Numbered from the stretch's first letter, positions 44,861-54,815 are shown. The stretch: 64,000 nt of DNA from Gemmiger formicilis (GCF_016900095.1 NZ_JACJJP010000013.1:19580-83579), one strand, 5' to 3'. Notes: a model not told the origin generated them from the letters alone. Made by a program: numbers and translations.

Positions 44861-45202
44861 TCAAACCAGTTCCAGGATCGCCATTTCGGCAGCGTCGCCG
44901 CGGCGCAGACCGGTGCGGATGATGCGGGTGTAGCCGCCGTTACGGTCGGCATACTTGGGACCATACACATCGATGACCTTCTTGGCAACATCTTCCTTGG
45001 TGATGTAGCTGAAGATCTGGCGCTTGTCGTGCAGATCGCCGGCCTTGCTCAGGGTGACCATCTTCTCGGCCATGGAGCGAACCTCCTTAGCGCGGGTAAC
45101 GGTGGTCTCGATCTTGCCGTTCTCGAACAGATAAGTGACCATAGCGCGCAGCATCGCCTTGCGGCTGTCGGTGGCGCGGCCAAGCTTTCTAGTACCGGGC
45201 AT
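44861..45202 (-). CDS. rplQ: 50S ribosomal protein L17
   Basis: 113 residues. [20 protein letters not shown] and a C-terminal [20 protein letters not shown] are the L17 signatures. It binds domains of 23S rRNA near the exit tunnel. Last gene of the superoperon, 17 bases after rpoA, with AAAGGAGTG before its start; a terminator follows after 30 bases. Confidence 0.98.
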   Translation of the reverse strand: MPGTRKLGRATDSRKAMLRAMVTYLFENGKIETTVTRAKEVRSMAEKMVTLSKAGDLHDKRQIFSYITKEDVAKKVIDVYGPKYADRNGGYTRIIRTGLRRGDAAEMAILELV

Positions 45203-45219
45203 TCTGTTTCACTCCTTTA

Positions 45220-46179
45220 TCAGTTGTCGTCGTCTTTGGTGAGCATGAAGCCCAGGCTGTCCAGTTTCGCCATGACTTCTTCCAGGCTCTTGCGGCCAAG
45301 GTTACGCACCTTCATCATGTCGTCCTCACTCTTGTTGATGAGGTCGCCCACGGTGTTGATGCCGGCGCGCTTGAGGCAGTTGAAGGAACGGACACTCAGG
45401 TCCAGCTCTTCAATGGTCATCTCCAGCGCCTTTTCCTTGCCCTTCTCATCGTTTTCGACCATGATTTCGGTCTCGGCGGCTTCATCACACAGGTTGACGA
45501 ACAGATTCAGGTGTTCGGTCAGCACACGGGCAGCCAGGCTCAGAGCCTCCTGCGCGTTGGTGGTGCCATCGGTCCAGACCTCGATGGTCAGTTTATCAAA
45601 GTCGGTGATCTGGCCCACACGGGTGTTTTCCACCGTGTAGTTGCACTTGAGCACCGGAGTATAGATGCTGTCCACAGGCAGGGTGGTGACATCGTTCTTC
45701 TCGATGAGCGCCTGCTTGTTGCGCTCGGCGGGAACATAGCCACGGCCCTTGTCGAAGGTCAGCTCCATGACGAGCTTGGCTCCTTCGCCCAGAGTGGCAA
45801 TGTGCCATTCGGGGTTGAGGATTTCCAGGTCGTCGCCCTGCTTGATGCTGCCGGCAGTGACTTCGCACGGACCGGCGGCTTCCACGCGGACGGTCTTGGG
45901 GCCGTCGCCATAGATCTTGGCGGCAACACCCTTGAGGTTCAAAACGATCTCGGTCACGTCCTCGCGCACGCCCTCGATGGTCGAGAATTCATGCACGACG
46001 CCGTCGATCTTCACACTGGTGACCGCCACGCCGGGCAAGCTGGAGAGCAGCACACGACGCAGGCTGTTGCCCAGCGTGGTGCCGAAGCCGCGCTCCAGAG
46101 GTTCCACCACGAACTTGCCGTAACGGCCGTCGGGCGAAAGGTTGGCCATCTCGATCTTGGGGCGTTCAATCTCCATCAT
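45220..46179 (-). CDS. rpoA: RNA polymerase alpha subunit
   Basis: 319 residues; two ATG codons in a row follow AAGGAGGG, either may serve. The N-terminal dimerisation domain ([20 protein letters not shown], about 20-39) and the C-terminal domain ([20 protein letters not shown], about 255-274) that contacts UP elements and activators are complete. Assembles the polymerase core. Position between rpsD and rplQ is the standard one. Confidence 0.98.
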   Translation of the reverse strand: MMEIERPKIEMANLSPDGRYGKFVVEPLERGFGTTLGNSLRRVLLSSLPGVAVTSVKIDGVVHEFSTIEGVREDVTEIVLNLKGVAAKIYGDGPKTVRVEAAGPCEVTAGSIKQGDDLEILNPEWHIATLGEGAKLVMELTFDKGRGYVPAERNKQALIEKNDVTTLPVDSIYTPVLKCNYTVENTRVGQITDFDKLTIEVWTDGTTNAQEALSLAARVLTEHLNLFVNLCDEAAETEIMVENDEKGKEKALEMTIEELDLSVRSFNCLKRAGINTVGDLINKSEDDMMKVRNLGRKSLEEVMAKLDSLGFMLTKDDDN

Positions 46180-46255
46180 AAAAACCCTCCTTGATCAGCC
46201 GGCCCGCCATAAATACGCGGAGCCGGTTTTGGTGAAAAAACGGTATGGCAGAGGA

Positions 46256-46858
46256 TTACTTGGAGTACAACTCGACGATCAGGTGTTCCTGGACCTCGTA
46301 ATCGATGTCGCTGCGTTCGGGCAGCTTGGTGACGACGCCCTTCAGGGAGCCGGTCTCACGGCTCAGCCAGGAAGGCAGAGCAACGACGGGAGCATCAGCG
46401 CCGGTCAGCTTGGAGAACTTTTCGATCTTGCGGCTGGACTCGCACACTTCGACCACATCACCGGCCTTGACCTGGTAAGAAGGAATGTTGACCTTCTTGC
46501 CATTGACGGTGAAGTGAGCGTGGCTGACCAGCTGGCGGGCATCACGGCGGGTGGAAGCAAAGCCCAGACGGAACACGACGTTGTCAAGACGGCATTCCAG
46601 CATCTGGAGCAGGTTTTCACCGGTCTGGCCCTGACGGCGTTCGGCTTCGTTGAAGTAGTTGGCGAACTGCTTCTCCAGAACACCGTAGATGAACTTCAGC
46701 TTCTGCTTTTCCTTCAGCTGAGTGGCGTACTCAGACTGCTTCTTGCGGAAGTTGCCGGTGGTGTTGCGGGTGGTATTCTTCTTGGCATAGCCCATGACGG
46801 CGGGAGAAATGCCGAGAGCTTTGCAACGCTTTGCGATAGGCTGCGTATTCTTAGCCAT
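46256..46858 (-). CDS. rpsD: 30S ribosomal protein S4
   Basis: 200 residues. The S4 domain (about 92-155, CRLDNVVFRLGFASTRRDAR) binds 16S rRNA early in assembly. Residues 1-45 lack the zinc cysteines of some S4 proteins and carry a basic PIAKRCKALGISPAVMGYAK. In many Firmicutes rpsD is elsewhere and autoregulated; here it lies in the alpha operon between rpsK and rpoA. A 76-base gap follows before rpoA. Confidence 0.97.
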   Translation of the reverse strand: MAKNTQPIAKRCKALGISPAVMGYAKKNTTRNTTGNFRKKQSEYATQLKEKQKLKFIYGVLEKQFANYFNEAERRQGQTGENLLQMLECRLDNVVFRLGFASTRRDARQLVSHAHFTVNGKKVNIPSYQVKAGDVVEVCESSRKIEKFSKLTGADAPVVALPSWLSRETGSLKGVVTKLPERSDIDYEVQEHLIVELYSK

Positions 46859-46878
46859 AATTCAGTATCCTCCTTCCA

Positions 46879-47280
46879 TCAGACGCGGCGGCGCTTGGGC
46901 GGGCGGCAGCCGTTGTGCGGGATCGGGGTCACGTCGCGGATCAGGGTGACCTCCAGGCCAGTGGCCTGCAGAGCGCGGATGGCGCTCTCACGGCCGGAAC
47001 CCGGGCCCTTGACGTAGACCTCGACGGTCTTCATGCCATGCTCCATCGCGGCCTTGGCGGCCACTTCGGCAGCGCTCTGGGCGGCGTAAGGAGTGCTCTT
47101 GCGGGAACCACGGAAGTTCAGGGTACCCGTGCTGCACCAAGAAATGGTGTTGCCCTGCGTGTCGGTGATGGTGACGATGGTGTTGTTAAACGTGCTCTGG
47201 ATATGAGCAGCACCGGCGCTGACGTTTTTACGCTCTTTGCGCTTGGTGCGGGTCTTAGCAGTTGCTTTCGTAGCAGCCAT
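46879..47280 (-). CDS. rpsK: 30S ribosomal protein S11
   Basis: 133 residues. [40 protein letters not shown] and the basic end [11 protein letters not shown] are S11 hallmarks. It lies on the platform of the 30S subunit. A lysine/arginine-rich N-terminal extension ([16 protein letters not shown]) is a little longer than usual. Confidence 0.98.
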   Translation of the reverse strand: MAATKATAKTRTKRKERKNVSAGAAHIQSTFNNTIVTITDTQGNTISWCSTGTLNFRGSRKSTPYAAQSAAEVAAKAAMEHGMKTVEVYVKGPGSGRESAIRALQATGLEVTLIRDVTPIPHNGCRPPKRRRV

Positions 47281-47293
47281 TTACAGTTCCTCC

Positions 47294-47665
47294 TTACTTC
47301 TTCTTGTTCGCGACGGTGCGCTTCGGACCTTTGCGGGTACGTGCATTGGTCTTGGTGCGCTGGCCGCGCACAGGCAGGCCCTTGCGATGGCGGATGCCAC
47401 GGTAGCACTGGATTTCAGTCAGACGCTTGATGTCCAGCGCAACGTTGCGGCGAAGATCGCCTTCCACGATGATATTGTTCTTGTCGATGTAGTCACGGAT
47501 CTTGGCTTCATCTTCGGCGGACAGATCCTTGACGCGGATGTCCGGGTTAATCCCGGTGCCGGCGAGAATCTCGTCAGCAGTACTCTGACCGATACCGTAG
47601 ACATAGGTCAGACCAACCTCGATCCGCTTCTCGCGAGGCAGATCAACACCAGCAATACGTGCCAT
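47294..47665 (-). CDS. rpsM: 30S ribosomal protein S13
   Basis: 123 residues from the ATG at 47665 (GGAGGTG upstream). [32 protein letters not shown] and the basic tail [20 protein letters not shown] identify S13, which contacts the 50S subunit and P-site tRNA from the 30S head. A gap of 113 bases separates it from rpmJ; that gap contains a short CCGGGG/CCCCGG hairpin but no gene. Confidence 0.98.
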   Translation of the reverse strand: MARIAGVDLPREKRIEVGLTYVYGIGQSTADEILAGTGINPDIRVKDLSAEDEAKIRDYIDKNNIIVEGDLRRNVALDIKRLTEIQCYRGIRHRKGLPVRGQRTKTNARTRKGPKRTVANKKK

Positions 47666-47778
47666 AAAGCACCTCCATAAATAACATCCCATGTCCTGTG
47701 TCGGGGCCTGCGCCGGGAATCTACGCACTTGGCCCCCAAGCGTTTTGGGTACGGTTTCCGGGGGGAGTCCCCGGACCT

Positions 47779-47892
47779 TTAGCCCTGACGCTGCTTATGC
47801 TTGGGGTTGATGCAGATGACCATCACGCGGCCTTTGCGCTTGATGACCTTGCACTTTTCGCAAATGGGTTTCACGGAAGGTTTTACCTTCAT
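47779..47892 (-). CDS. rpmJ: 50S ribosomal protein L36
   Basis: 37 residues, [20 protein letters not shown] at the start. Cysteines at 11 and 14, a later Cys27 and His32 form the zinc ribbon of the standard (zinc-plus) L36. AGGAGG precedes the ATG. It lies between infA and rpsM as in most bacteria. Confidence 0.97.
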   Translation of the reverse strand: MKVKPSVKPICEKCKVIKRKGRVMVICINPKHKQRQG

Positions 47893-47923
47893 GATGTTAA
47901 CCTCCTTCTATGACACAAGGCGT

Positions 47924-48160
47924 TTACTTGGAACGCCAGGTGATCCGGGCTTTGGTCAGGTCGTAGGGCGACATTTCCATGGTGACCTTGTCGCCGGGCA
48001 GGATGCGGATGAAGTTGGTCCGCAGTTTGCCGGAGATGTGCGCCGAAACCGTGTGGCCGTTGGGCTTGCCCTCTTTGTTGAGCAGCTCGACCTTGAACAC
48101 GGTATTGGGCAAAGCCTCACGCACGACGCCTTCTACTTCGATGACATCTTCTTTAGACAA
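47924..48160 (-). CDS. infA: Translation initiation factor IF-1 (TTG start)
   Basis: 78 residues. The family normally begins M-(A/S)-K-E-D; here [20 protein letters not shown] follows a TTG codon at 48158-48160, with GGAGG 8 bases upstream. In-frame ATG codons further upstream would add residues that other IF-1 proteins lack and overlap the preceding gene. The OB-fold ([38 protein letters not shown]) is complete. It blocks the ribosomal A site during initiation. Confidence 0.93.
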   Translation of the reverse strand: MSKEDVIEVEGVVREALPNTVFKVELLNKEGKPNGHTVSAHISGKLRTNFIRILPGDKVTMEMSPYDLTKARITWRSK

Positions 48161-48182
48161 GCTGATTGCCTCCTTGAAGGGT

Positions 48183-48437
48183 TCATTCAGCGGGATGCGC
48201 CGCATCATAGGCGGCGATCGCCTCACTGAGCAGTTGATCGCTTTTCAGAAGCTCGTTTGCCAGAACGGTGGCGGTGGGTGCCACATGCCGGGCTTTTTTG
48301 CGTTTGGGTGCGGCCAATGACCGCTTGCTCCCGTTGGCCAGCCACAGCATGCAGCCCTCGGCAGCCACCACGGCGAAGGTACGGGTCTTATCGCGGCCCG
48401 CCTTGGAGCGCACCAAACGGCCTTTTACAAAGTCCAT
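48183..48437 (-). CDS. KOW-domain RNA-binding protein (L14e-like)
   Basis: 84 residues. The N-terminal [20 protein letters not shown] is a KOW-like motif as in the short L14e/L27e-like proteins that Firmicutes keep between map and infA. The centre is strongly basic ([18 protein letters not shown]). It probably binds rRNA or the ribosome; precise role unknown. Its first 13 bases overlap the end of map, and GGGAGG inside map serves it. Confidence 0.85.
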   Translation of the reverse strand: MDFVKGRLVRSKAGRDKTRTFAVVAAEGCMLWLANGSKRSLAAPKRKKARHVAPTATVLANELLKSDQLLSEAIAAYDAAHPAE

Positions 48438-49198
48438 TCGGGTTCCTCCCAGCCGTGGGTCAGGATTTCGGGACCGTCCTTGGTGATGAGAACCGTGTGC
48501 TCAAAATGAGCAGCCAGTCCCCCGTCACAAGTCTTGACCGTCCATCCGTCTTTCAACGTCTTTACCGCGTACTTGTACTGGTTCACCATCGGTTCAATGG
48601 CGATGCACATGCCGGGAACCAGGCGCGGGCCGCGGCCCGGGGTGCCATAGTTCGGAACTTCGGGATCCTCGTGCAGCTCCTTGCCGACACCATGGCCGAC
48701 AAAGGAACGCACCACCGAGAAACCGTTTTCTTCCACGTAGCTCTGCACCGCGTGGCCAACGTCCCCGATCCGCGCGCCGGCCTGGGCCGCGGCAATGCCG
48801 CGGTGCAGGCTTTCGCGGGTGACATCCAGCAGCCGCTGGGCTTCCTTGTCCACCTTGCCACAGGCAAAGGTGCAGGCGTTATCGCCGTTGAAGCCGTCGA
48901 TCTTGCACCCGGTATCGATGGATACGATGTCGCCGGGGCGGATCTTCTGTTCGCGGCTGGGGATGCCGTGGATCACGGTATCGTTGACGCTGATGCAGGC
49001 GGTGGCCGGGAATCCGTACAGATGCAGGAAGTTCGGTCTTGCGCCATGGCGCACGATAAAGTCGTAGATGATCTTGTCGATCTCCGCCGTGGAAATGCCG
49101 GCTTCGATCGCTTCGCCGCCCGCCTTGAGCGCCGCCGCGCTGATGGCGCAGGCGCGGCGCATTTTCTCGATCTCGGCAGCGTTTTTGATTTGGATCAT
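48425..49198 (-). CDS. map: Type I methionine aminopeptidase
   Basis: 257 residues. Metal ligands of the pita-bread fold are visible in VSIDTGCKIDGFNGDNACTF (two Asp), SFVGHGVGKELHEDPEVPNY (His), IEPM (Glu) and HFEHTVLI (Glu near the end). It removes the initiator methionine co-translationally. The usual place is after adk; 7 bases separate them. Confidence 0.97.
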   Translation of the reverse strand: MIQIKNAAEIEKMRRACAISAAALKAGGEAIEAGISTAEIDKIIYDFIVRHGARPNFLHLYGFPATACISVNDTVIHGIPSREQKIRPGDIVSIDTGCKIDGFNGDNACTFACGKVDKEAQRLLDVTRESLHRGIAAAQAGARIGDVGHAVQSYVEENGFSVVRSFVGHGVGKELHEDPEVPNYGTPGRGPRLVPGMCIAIEPMVNQYKYAVKTLKDGWTVKTCDGGLAAHFEHTVLITKDGPEILTHGWEEPEWTL

Positions 49199-49205
49199 GG
49201 GTGCG

Positions 49206-49838
49206 TTATGCCTCCAACTCTTTGAGGATCAGCGCAGTGGTGCCCTCGATAGAGCCCTGATCCGGGATCTCCACCAGTTTGCCGCGTTCGCGGTAGAAGG
49301 CCACAAGAGGCTCGGTCTGTTCGTGATACGCTTTCAAACGGTCCAGCACGGTGGCGGGCTCGTCATCCTTGCGGATGACCAGTTCCCCGCCGCACCGATC
49401 GCAAACGCCCGGCTTGGCGCTGGGCTTGTTCTTGATATGGTAGCTGGCGCCGCATTTCGCGCAGACGCGTCGGCCGCTCATACGCTCCATGATGGCTTCG
49501 TCAGCAACGGTCAGGTTCAGAACCTTGTCGATTTCCACGCCCATGGCTTCCAGGGCTTCGCCCTGTGCAATGGTGCGCGGCATACCGTCCAGGATGAAAC
49601 CGCCGGCGCAATCAGGCTGCGCCAGACGTTCCTTGACGATGCCCACAATGACATCGTCGGGAACCAGCGCGCCTGCGTCCATAAAGCTCTTGGCTTTCAG
49701 ACCCATCGGGGTGCCGTCCTTGACGGCGGCACGCAGGATGTTGCCGGTGGAAATGGTGGGGATACCCAGTTTATCGCAAAGAATCTCTGCCTGGGTGCCT
49801 TTGCCGGCGCCGGGGGCGCCCAAAAGGATCAGTTTCAT
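49206..49838 (-). CDS. adk: Adenylate kinase
   Basis: 210 residues from the ATG at 49838 (GAAAGGGGA upstream). P-loop LGAPGAGKGTQAE, the AMP site GFILDGMPRTIAQ and a zinc-type LID with C-X2-C...C-X2-C (CAKCGASYHI, CDRCGGEL). It equilibrates ATP, AMP and ADP. The zinc LID is a Gram-positive feature. Confidence 0.97.
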   Translation of the reverse strand: MKLILLGAPGAGKGTQAEILCDKLGIPTISTGNILRAAVKDGTPMGLKAKSFMDAGALVPDDVIVGIVKERLAQPDCAGGFILDGMPRTIAQGEALEAMGVEIDKVLNLTVADEAIMERMSGRRVCAKCGASYHIKNKPSAKPGVCDRCGGELVIRKDDEPATVLDRLKAYHEQTEPLVAFYRERGKLVEIPDQGSIEGTTALILKELEA

Positions 49839-49886
49839 ATGTCGTTTCCCCTTTCCTGTCGGCTGCCGTTTGGCAGCCATCCGCTG

Positions 49887-51167
49887 TTATTCCAAAAAGC
49901 CTTTGTGATGACGAGCGGTCATATAGCCTTCCAGAGAACGGGCGGTGTCAAGGGCGACGCCGACCACGATCAGCAGGCTGGTACCGCCAAGCTGGATCGA
50001 GATGTGGGTAAGGTCACCCAGCACAATGGGCAGGCCCGCGACAACAGCCAGGAAGATGCCGCCGATCAAGGTGATCTTCTGCAGGGTCTTGGTGATGAAG
50101 TCGCTGGTGGGCTTGCCGGGGCGAATGCCCGGAATGGTGCCGTTGTTCTTGCGCAGCTGGTTGCTGATGTCGATGGGGTTGTACTGGATCGCAACATAGA
50201 AGTAGTTGAAACCGATGATCAGCAGCACGTACGCCACCAGATAAACGGGGCTGGTGTAGTTGAACACCTGGAAGAAGATGTTGTCGGTCCAACCCAGGAA
50301 GCTGCCAATCATGTTGGGCAGGCTGCACAGCGTCATGGCGAAGATGACGGGCATAACGCCGGACATATTCACCTTGATGGGGATGTAGCTTGCCTGGCCG
50401 CCGTACATCTTGCGGCCGACCACGCGCTTGGCATACTGAACCGGGATGCGGCGCTCCGCGTTGGTCAGGATGACCACGAAGATAACCGCCACAATGGCCA
50501 GCACCAGAATGACCGGCAGCAGGATGTAGTATCCGCTGGAGGTCTGGGCTGCGGCGAGAACGCCCTGGACCATGGTCAGCACGCGGGACCAGTTGGCCAC
50601 GATGCCGGCGAAGATCAGCAGGGACACGCCGTTGCCGATGCCCTTGGAGTCAATCTGGTTGCCCATCCAGGTAACCAGCTGGCTGCCGGCGGTGAAGCAC
50701 AGGATGATGACGATGGCGGAGAAGATTCCGGCAAAGCCGTCGGTGTACTCCAGCGCAGAGCTGCGGCGCAGGATGAAGTAGTAGGCGATGGACAGCATCA
50801 GGCCGATGCCGCAGCCCACATAGTTGGTGATTCGGGTCAGCTTGCGCCGTCCCTCCTCCCCTTCCTTGGAAAGGTTCTCCAGGTAGGGAATGGCGACAGT
50901 CAGCAGCTGTACGATAATCGAAGCGTTGATATACGGCTGAACGCCCAACGCAAAGATCGCGCACTGGCTGAGCGCGTTACCGGACATCATGTCCAGGTAG
51001 GTCAGCATGCTGCCGGTGGTGTCGAACATATCTTTGAGATTGCCAGCGGTGATATAAGGTACCGGAATCGCACAGCCCAGACGGAAGATCACGAGGATCA
51101 GCAGCGTAAACAGAAGGCGCTTGCGCAGGTCTTCGATCTTCCAGGCATTGCGGAACGTTTCGAACAC
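49887..51167 (-). CDS. secY: Protein translocase subunit SecY
   Basis: 426 residues from a GTG one base after the rplO stop; GAGGTGAT overlaps the end of rplO. Ten membrane helices; FRLGCAIPVPYITAGNL, SQCAIFALGVQPYINASIIV (plug and helix 2) and IVVGVALDTARSLEGYMTAR at the end are typical. It forms the channel used by SecA (21799-24672) and the ribosome. Confidence 0.97.
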   Translation of the reverse strand: MFETFRNAWKIEDLRKRLLFTLLILVIFRLGCAIPVPYITAGNLKDMFDTTGSMLTYLDMMSGNALSQCAIFALGVQPYINASIIVQLLTVAIPYLENLSKEGEEGRRKLTRITNYVGCGIGLMLSIAYYFILRRSSALEYTDGFAGIFSAIVIILCFTAGSQLVTWMGNQIDSKGIGNGVSLLIFAGIVANWSRVLTMVQGVLAAAQTSSGYYILLPVILVLAIVAVIFVVILTNAERRIPVQYAKRVVGRKMYGGQASYIPIKVNMSGVMPVIFAMTLCSLPNMIGSFLGWTDNIFFQVFNYTSPVYLVAYVLLIIGFNYFYVAIQYNPIDISNQLRKNNGTIPGIRPGKPTSDFITKTLQKITLIGGIFLAVVAGLPIVLGDLTHISIQLGGTSLLIVVGVALDTARSLEGYMTARHHKGFLE

Positions 51168-51168
51168 C

Positions 51169-51606
51169 TTAGATCACCTCAGCTTTCCCGCCTGCCTTTT
51201 CGATTTTTTCCTTGGCAGAGGCCGTGTAGGCCGCGACCTTGACATTGACCGCTTTGCTCAGCTCGCCGTTGCCCAGGACCTTGACACCGTCCAGGGTGCG
51301 GGAGATGATGCCCTTTTCCAGCAGGGCGGCGGCGTCAACGGTAGCGCCGGCCTCAAACTTTTCAAGGTCGGAAACCTTGATGGTGACATACTTGGTAGCG
51401 AAAATGTTGTTGAAGCCACGCTTCGGCAGACGACGCTGCAGCGGCATCTGGCCGCCTTCGAAACCGGCCTTCTTGACGCCGGAACGGGCTTTCTGGCCCT
51501 TGTGGCCGTAGCCGGCAGTCTTACCATTGCCGGAACCCGCGCCGCGGCCCTTGCGGGTAACGGCCTTGCGGGCGCCCTTGGGCGCGTTCAGTTCATGAAG
51601 CTTCAT
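51169..51606 (-). CDS. rplO: 50S ribosomal protein L15
   Basis: 145 residues. KLHELNAPKGARKAVTRKGR, the glycine-rich GAGSGNGKTAGYGHKGQKAR and FEGGQMPLQRRLPKRGF are L15 signatures. It organises 23S rRNA in the large subunit core. 13 bases after rpmD. Confidence 0.97.
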   Translation of the reverse strand: MKLHELNAPKGARKAVTRKGRGAGSGNGKTAGYGHKGQKARSGVKKAGFEGGQMPLQRRLPKRGFNNIFATKYVTIKVSDLEKFEAGATVDAAALLEKGIISRTLDGVKVLGNGELSKAVNVKVAAYTASAKEKIEKAGGKAEVI

Positions 51607-51619
51607 GCTTGCACCTCCA

Positions 51620-51799
51620 TTACAGCTTGGTCACAACGACCAGGTGAGAGATCTTGGCGATCTTACCGGCAGTAGCGGCGTTGTCAGGCTGTTCGACAAC
51701 GTCACCCGGACGATGCAGGCCCAAAGACTTCGCGACGGAAATCTGCTCTTTGCCGCGGCCGATCAGGCTCTTGGCAAGACGGATGCTCAGTTTTTCCAT
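51620..51799 (-). CDS. rpmD: 50S ribosomal protein L30
   Basis: 59 residues, MEKLSIRLAKSLIGRGKEQI onward, then SLGLHRPGDVVEQPDN and a final IAKISHLVVVTKL. Length and the SLxGxxxxQ ... LGL(R/H) pattern fit bacterial L30. AAGGAGGG precedes the ATG. It sits between rpsE and rplO as expected. Confidence 0.95.
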   Translation of the reverse strand: MEKLSIRLAKSLIGRGKEQISVAKSLGLHRPGDVVEQPDNAATAGKIAKISHLVVVTKL

Positions 51800-51814
51800 G
51801 ATTCAGCGCCCTCC

Positions 51815-52321
51815 TTAGCCCAGGATCTCGGCGACGGTCTTGCCGCGCTTGGCAGCAACAGACTCGGCGTCGGTCAGACCGCACAGGCCGGCGAAGGTCG
51901 CGGCGGTAACGTTGATCGGATTGTTGGAACGCAGGCTCTTGGTACGGATGTCCTTGATGCCGGCGCATTCCAGAACCGCACGGACCGGGCCGCCGGCGAT
52001 AACGCCGGTACCGGGAGCGGCGGGACGCATCAGCACGCGGCCAGCGCCAAATTCGCCGACGATCTCGTGCGGGATGGTGGTGCCCTTCAGAGCGATCTTG
52101 TGCATGTTCTTCTTGGCAGCACCCTCGCCCTTGCGGATAGCCTCGGGAACTTCGCCGGACTTGCCGACGCCGTAGCCGATGTTGCCCTTGCCGTCGCCGA
52201 CGACGATCAGGGCGGCGAACTTCATAACGCGGCCGCCCTTGACGGTCTTGGAAACGCGGTTGATGGAGACGACCTTGGTGATCATGCCGTCATCTTGTTC
52301 TCTGTTTCTCTGCATGGCCAT
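51815..52321 (-). CDS. rpsE: 30S ribosomal protein S5
   Basis: 168 residues (a second ATG two codons in is equally possible). [20 protein letters not shown] and [20 protein letters not shown] are the S5 RNA-binding motifs; the C-terminal ribosomal domain has [19 protein letters not shown]. It supports decoding fidelity on the 30S body. Confidence 0.98.
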   Translation of the reverse strand: MAMQRNREQDDGMITKVVSINRVSKTVKGGRVMKFAALIVVGDGKGNIGYGVGKSGEVPEAIRKGEGAAKKNMHKIALKGTTIPHEIVGEFGAGRVLMRPAAPGTGVIAGGPVRAVLECAGIKDIRTKSLRSNNPINVTAATFAGLCGLTDAESVAAKRGKTVAEILG

Positions 52322-52334
52322 GTTCGATCCCTCC

Positions 52335-52694
52335 TTACAGTTTCAGACCGGCTTCGCGGGCGCCCTCAGCGAGAGCCTTCACGCGGCCGTGGTAGACGAA
52401 ACCGCCGCGGTCATAGACCACTTCGGTAATGCCCTTGTCCAGGCATTTCTTGGCGATGGCGGCGCCGACCTTCTTGGCGGCCTCGACGTTGCCGCCGTAG
52501 TCCTCAAAGTCCTTGTCCAGGGTGGAAGCCGCTGCCAGAGTCACGCCGGCAACGTCATCGATGACCTGAACGTAGATGTGCTTGGCAGAGCGGAAAACAT
52601 CCAGACGAGGACGCTCGGCCGTGCCGCTGATCTTGCCGCGGACGCGGCGGTGACGGCGAAGACGAGCTTCGTTCTTATCAGCCTTGTTGACCAT
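52335..52694 (-). CDS. rplR: 50S ribosomal protein L18
   Basis: 119 residues. [20 protein letters not shown] and [20 protein letters not shown], ending [19 protein letters not shown], are standard L18. It carries 5S rRNA into the large subunit together with L5. Confidence 0.98.
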   Translation of the reverse strand: MVNKADKNEARLRRHRRVRGKISGTAERPRLDVFRSAKHIYVQVIDDVAGVTLAAASTLDKDFEDYGGNVEAAKKVGAAIAKKCLDKGITEVVYDRGGFVYHGRVKALAEGAREAGLKL

Positions 52695-52712
52695 AATGTT
52701 TCTCCCCTCCTA

Positions 52713-53261
52713 TTATTTGCCTTTACCGGCTTTGCCTTCCTTGCGGATGACATACTCGCCAACGTAGCGAATGCCCTTGCCCTTGTAGGGTTCCGGCGGA
52801 CGCTTGCCGCGGACTTCGGCGGCAAACTGACCGACTTCCTGCTTGTCGATGCCGACGATGCTGAAGTGCAGAGCGTCCTTGACCTCGATCTGGATGGTGT
52901 CGGTCTCTTCGACGTTGACCGGGTGAGAGAAGCCCAGGGTCAGGGTCAGGGTCTTGCCCTGCTTGGCGCAGCGGTAGCCGACGCCCTGGATTTCCATATC
53001 CTTGCGGAAGCCTTCGGTCACGCCAACAACCATGTTGTGGATGTTGGTACGGGTCAGGCCGTGCAGGCTGCGGGCCTGTTTTTCGTCATTGGGGCGGGTA
53101 ACCAAAATTTCATTGCCCTCGACCTTGACGGTCATCAGGGGATGATATTTGGAATGCAGGGTACCCTTGGGGCCTTTCACGGTGATGTTGTGTTCGGCCT
53201 CGTCGATCTTCACATCAACACCCGCAGGAATGACGATGGGTTTTCTTCCAATTCTCGACAT
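52713..53261 (-). CDS. rplF: 50S ribosomal protein L6
   Basis: 182 residues, two repeated L6 folds (about 10-80 and 90-165). SRIGRKPIVIPAGVDVKIDE at the start and RGKRPPEPYKGKGIRYVGEY at the end are conserved. It lies near the factor-binding site of the 50S subunit. Confidence 0.98.
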   Translation of the reverse strand: MSRIGRKPIVIPAGVDVKIDEAEHNITVKGPKGTLHSKYHPLMTVKVEGNEILVTRPNDEKQARSLHGLTRTNIHNMVVGVTEGFRKDMEIQGVGYRCAKQGKTLTLTLGFSHPVNVEETDTIQIEVKDALHFSIVGIDKQEVGQFAAEVRGKRPPEPYKGKGIRYVGEYVIRKEGKAGKGK

Positions 53262-53279
53262 TGTCTTCTAGCCCCTTTC

Positions 53280-53678
53280 TTACCACACAAAGGCGAGCAC
53301 TTCACCGCCGACATGGGCAGCGCGGGCAGCCTTGTCGGTCATGACGCCTTTAGAGGTGGAGATGATCGCGGTGCCCAGGCCCTTCATGACCTTGGGCATA
53401 TCCTCGCAGTTGGTGTAGATACGCAGGCCGGGCTTGGAAACGCGCTTCAGGCCCGCGATGACCGGCGCACCGTTTTCCTGGTACTTGAGGGTCAGGGTGA
53501 TAACGCCCTGCTTGCTGTCCTCGGTCACTTTCATACCCTTGATGTAGCCCTCATCAACCAGGATCTGGCAGATTGCCTTCTTCAGGTTGGAAGCAGGAAC
53601 GTCCACGGAAGGGTGTTTGGCAGTGCTGGCATTGCGGATGCGGGTCAGCAGGTCCGCGATAGGATCGGTGATTTGCAT
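53280..53678 (-). CDS. rpsH: 30S ribosomal protein S8
   Basis: 132 residues. [20 protein letters not shown] and the C-terminal [20 protein letters not shown] identify S8, a primary 16S rRNA binder and in many bacteria the translational regulator of the spc genes. AGGAGG precedes the ATG. The 60-base gap to rpsN has no feature. Confidence 0.98.
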   Translation of the reverse strand: MQITDPIADLLTRIRNASTAKHPSVDVPASNLKKAICQILVDEGYIKGMKVTEDSKQGVITLTLKYQENGAPVIAGLKRVSKPGLRIYTNCEDMPKVMKGLGTAIISTSKGVMTDKAARAAHVGGEVLAFVW

Positions 53679-53738
53679 GCCACTAACCTCCTTAGGTTGT
53701 GTTAAAGATGTTGTTGTTACGTCTTTTCCTGTCTCTGA

Positions 53739-53924
53739 TTACCAGGAAGCCTTCTTCACGCCGGGGATCTCGCCTTTGTAGGCCAGCTCACGGAAGCAGA
53801 TACGGCAGATGCCGTACTTGCGCAGATAGGCATGGGGACGGCCGCAGATCTTGCAGCGGTTGTACGCACGGGTGGAGAACTTGGCCGGGCGCTGCTGCTT
53901 GATCTTCATAGAAGTTTTTGCCAT
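53739..53924 (-). CDS. rpsN: 30S ribosomal protein S14, zinc (type Z)
   Basis: 61 residues. [20 protein letters not shown] gives the C-X2-C...C-X2-C zinc ribbon of the type Z form; the basic start [20 protein letters not shown] is usual. It binds the 30S head. Between rplE and rpsH as in other Gram-positives. Confidence 0.98.
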   Translation of the reverse strand: MAKTSMKIKQQRPAKFSTRAYNRCKICGRPHAYLRKYGICRICFRELAYKGEIPGVKKASW

Positions 53925-53944
53925 TGGTTTTCTTCCTCCCCTTC

Positions 53945-54484
53945 TCAGTTGGCGAACGGAGCGCCCAGAGCCTTCAGCAGCTCCTTGGCTTCTTCGTCGG
54001 TCTTGGCCGTGGTGACAAAGCAGATGTCCATGCCGCGGATGGCGTCGACCTTATCGAAGTCGATTTCCGGGAAGATGATCTGCTCCTTCAGGCCGAAGGC
54101 GTAGTTGCCGCGTCCGTCGAAGCTGTTGCCGGAGATGCCGCGGAAGTCGCGGACACGGGGCAGAGCCACGTTGAACAGGCGGTCGACAAACTCATACATG
54201 CGCTCGCCACGCAGGGTGACCTTGGCGCCGATGGGCATGCCCTGGCGCAGCTTGAAGTTAGCCACGCTCTTCTTGGCCTTGCAGACAATGGCCTTCTGGC
54301 CGGTGATCTGGCCCAGGTCAGCGACGATGGCGTCGATGACCTTGGCGTTTTCCTTCGCCTCGCCGGCGGCCACGTTGATGATGACCTTATCCAGCTTGGG
54401 GATCTGCATCACGCTCTTGTAGCCGAACTTCTTGTTCAGGGCCGGAGCGATCTCGTTGACATACTGTTCTTTCAAACGTGCCAT
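53945..54484 (-). CDS. rplE: 50S ribosomal protein L5
   Basis: 179 residues. [40 protein letters not shown] and the end [20 protein letters not shown] are L5 signatures. It binds 5S rRNA and contacts P-site tRNA. Confidence 0.98.
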   Translation of the reverse strand: MARLKEQYVNEIAPALNKKFGYKSVMQIPKLDKVIINVAAGEAKENAKVIDAIVADLGQITGQKAIVCKAKKSVANFKLRQGMPIGAKVTLRGERMYEFVDRLFNVALPRVRDFRGISGNSFDGRGNYAFGLKEQIIFPEIDFDKVDAIRGMDICFVTTAKTDEEAKELLKALGAPFAN

Positions 54485-54500
54485 GATTCAAACTCCTCCC

Positions 54501-54815
54501 TTACAGTTCGGCGCCGCACTTGCGGCAGATGCGGACGTTCTTGCCGTCCTTGACGGAATGGCCCACGCGGGTGGCCTTGCCACACTTGGGGCACACCGGC
54601 ATGACCTTGCAGGCGTAGATAGCGCCCTCGGCCTTGACGATGCCGCCCTGCTCGCCTTGGCGGCGGGGCTTGACATGCTTGGTGACCATGTTCAGGCCTT
54701 CGACAATAACCTTGCCCTCTTTCGGGGAGGTCTGCAGGACCTTGCCGGTCTTGCCCTTGTCCTTGCCGGAGATGATCATAACGTTGTCGCCGGTTTTAAC
54801 ATGAAGAGTGTTCAT
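54501..54815 (-). CDS. rplX: 50S ribosomal protein L24
   Basis: 104 residues with an N-terminal KOW motif ([20 protein letters not shown], about 7-26) that binds 23S rRNA and initiates 50S assembly. The C-terminal [14 protein letters not shown] and CRKCGAEL form a complete four-cysteine zinc ribbon. Confidence 0.98.
   Translation of the reverse strand: MNTLHVKTGDNVMIISGKDKGKTGKVLQTSPKEGKVIVEGLNMVTKHVKPRRQGEQGGIVKAEGAIYACKVMPVCPKCGKATRVGHSVKDGKNVRICRKCGAEL

Noticed and set aside
49068..51242. A 724-codon plus-strand frame across adk and secY
   Set aside because: It runs antisense to three well-identified genes and has an improbable His/Gln/Asp-rich sequence.
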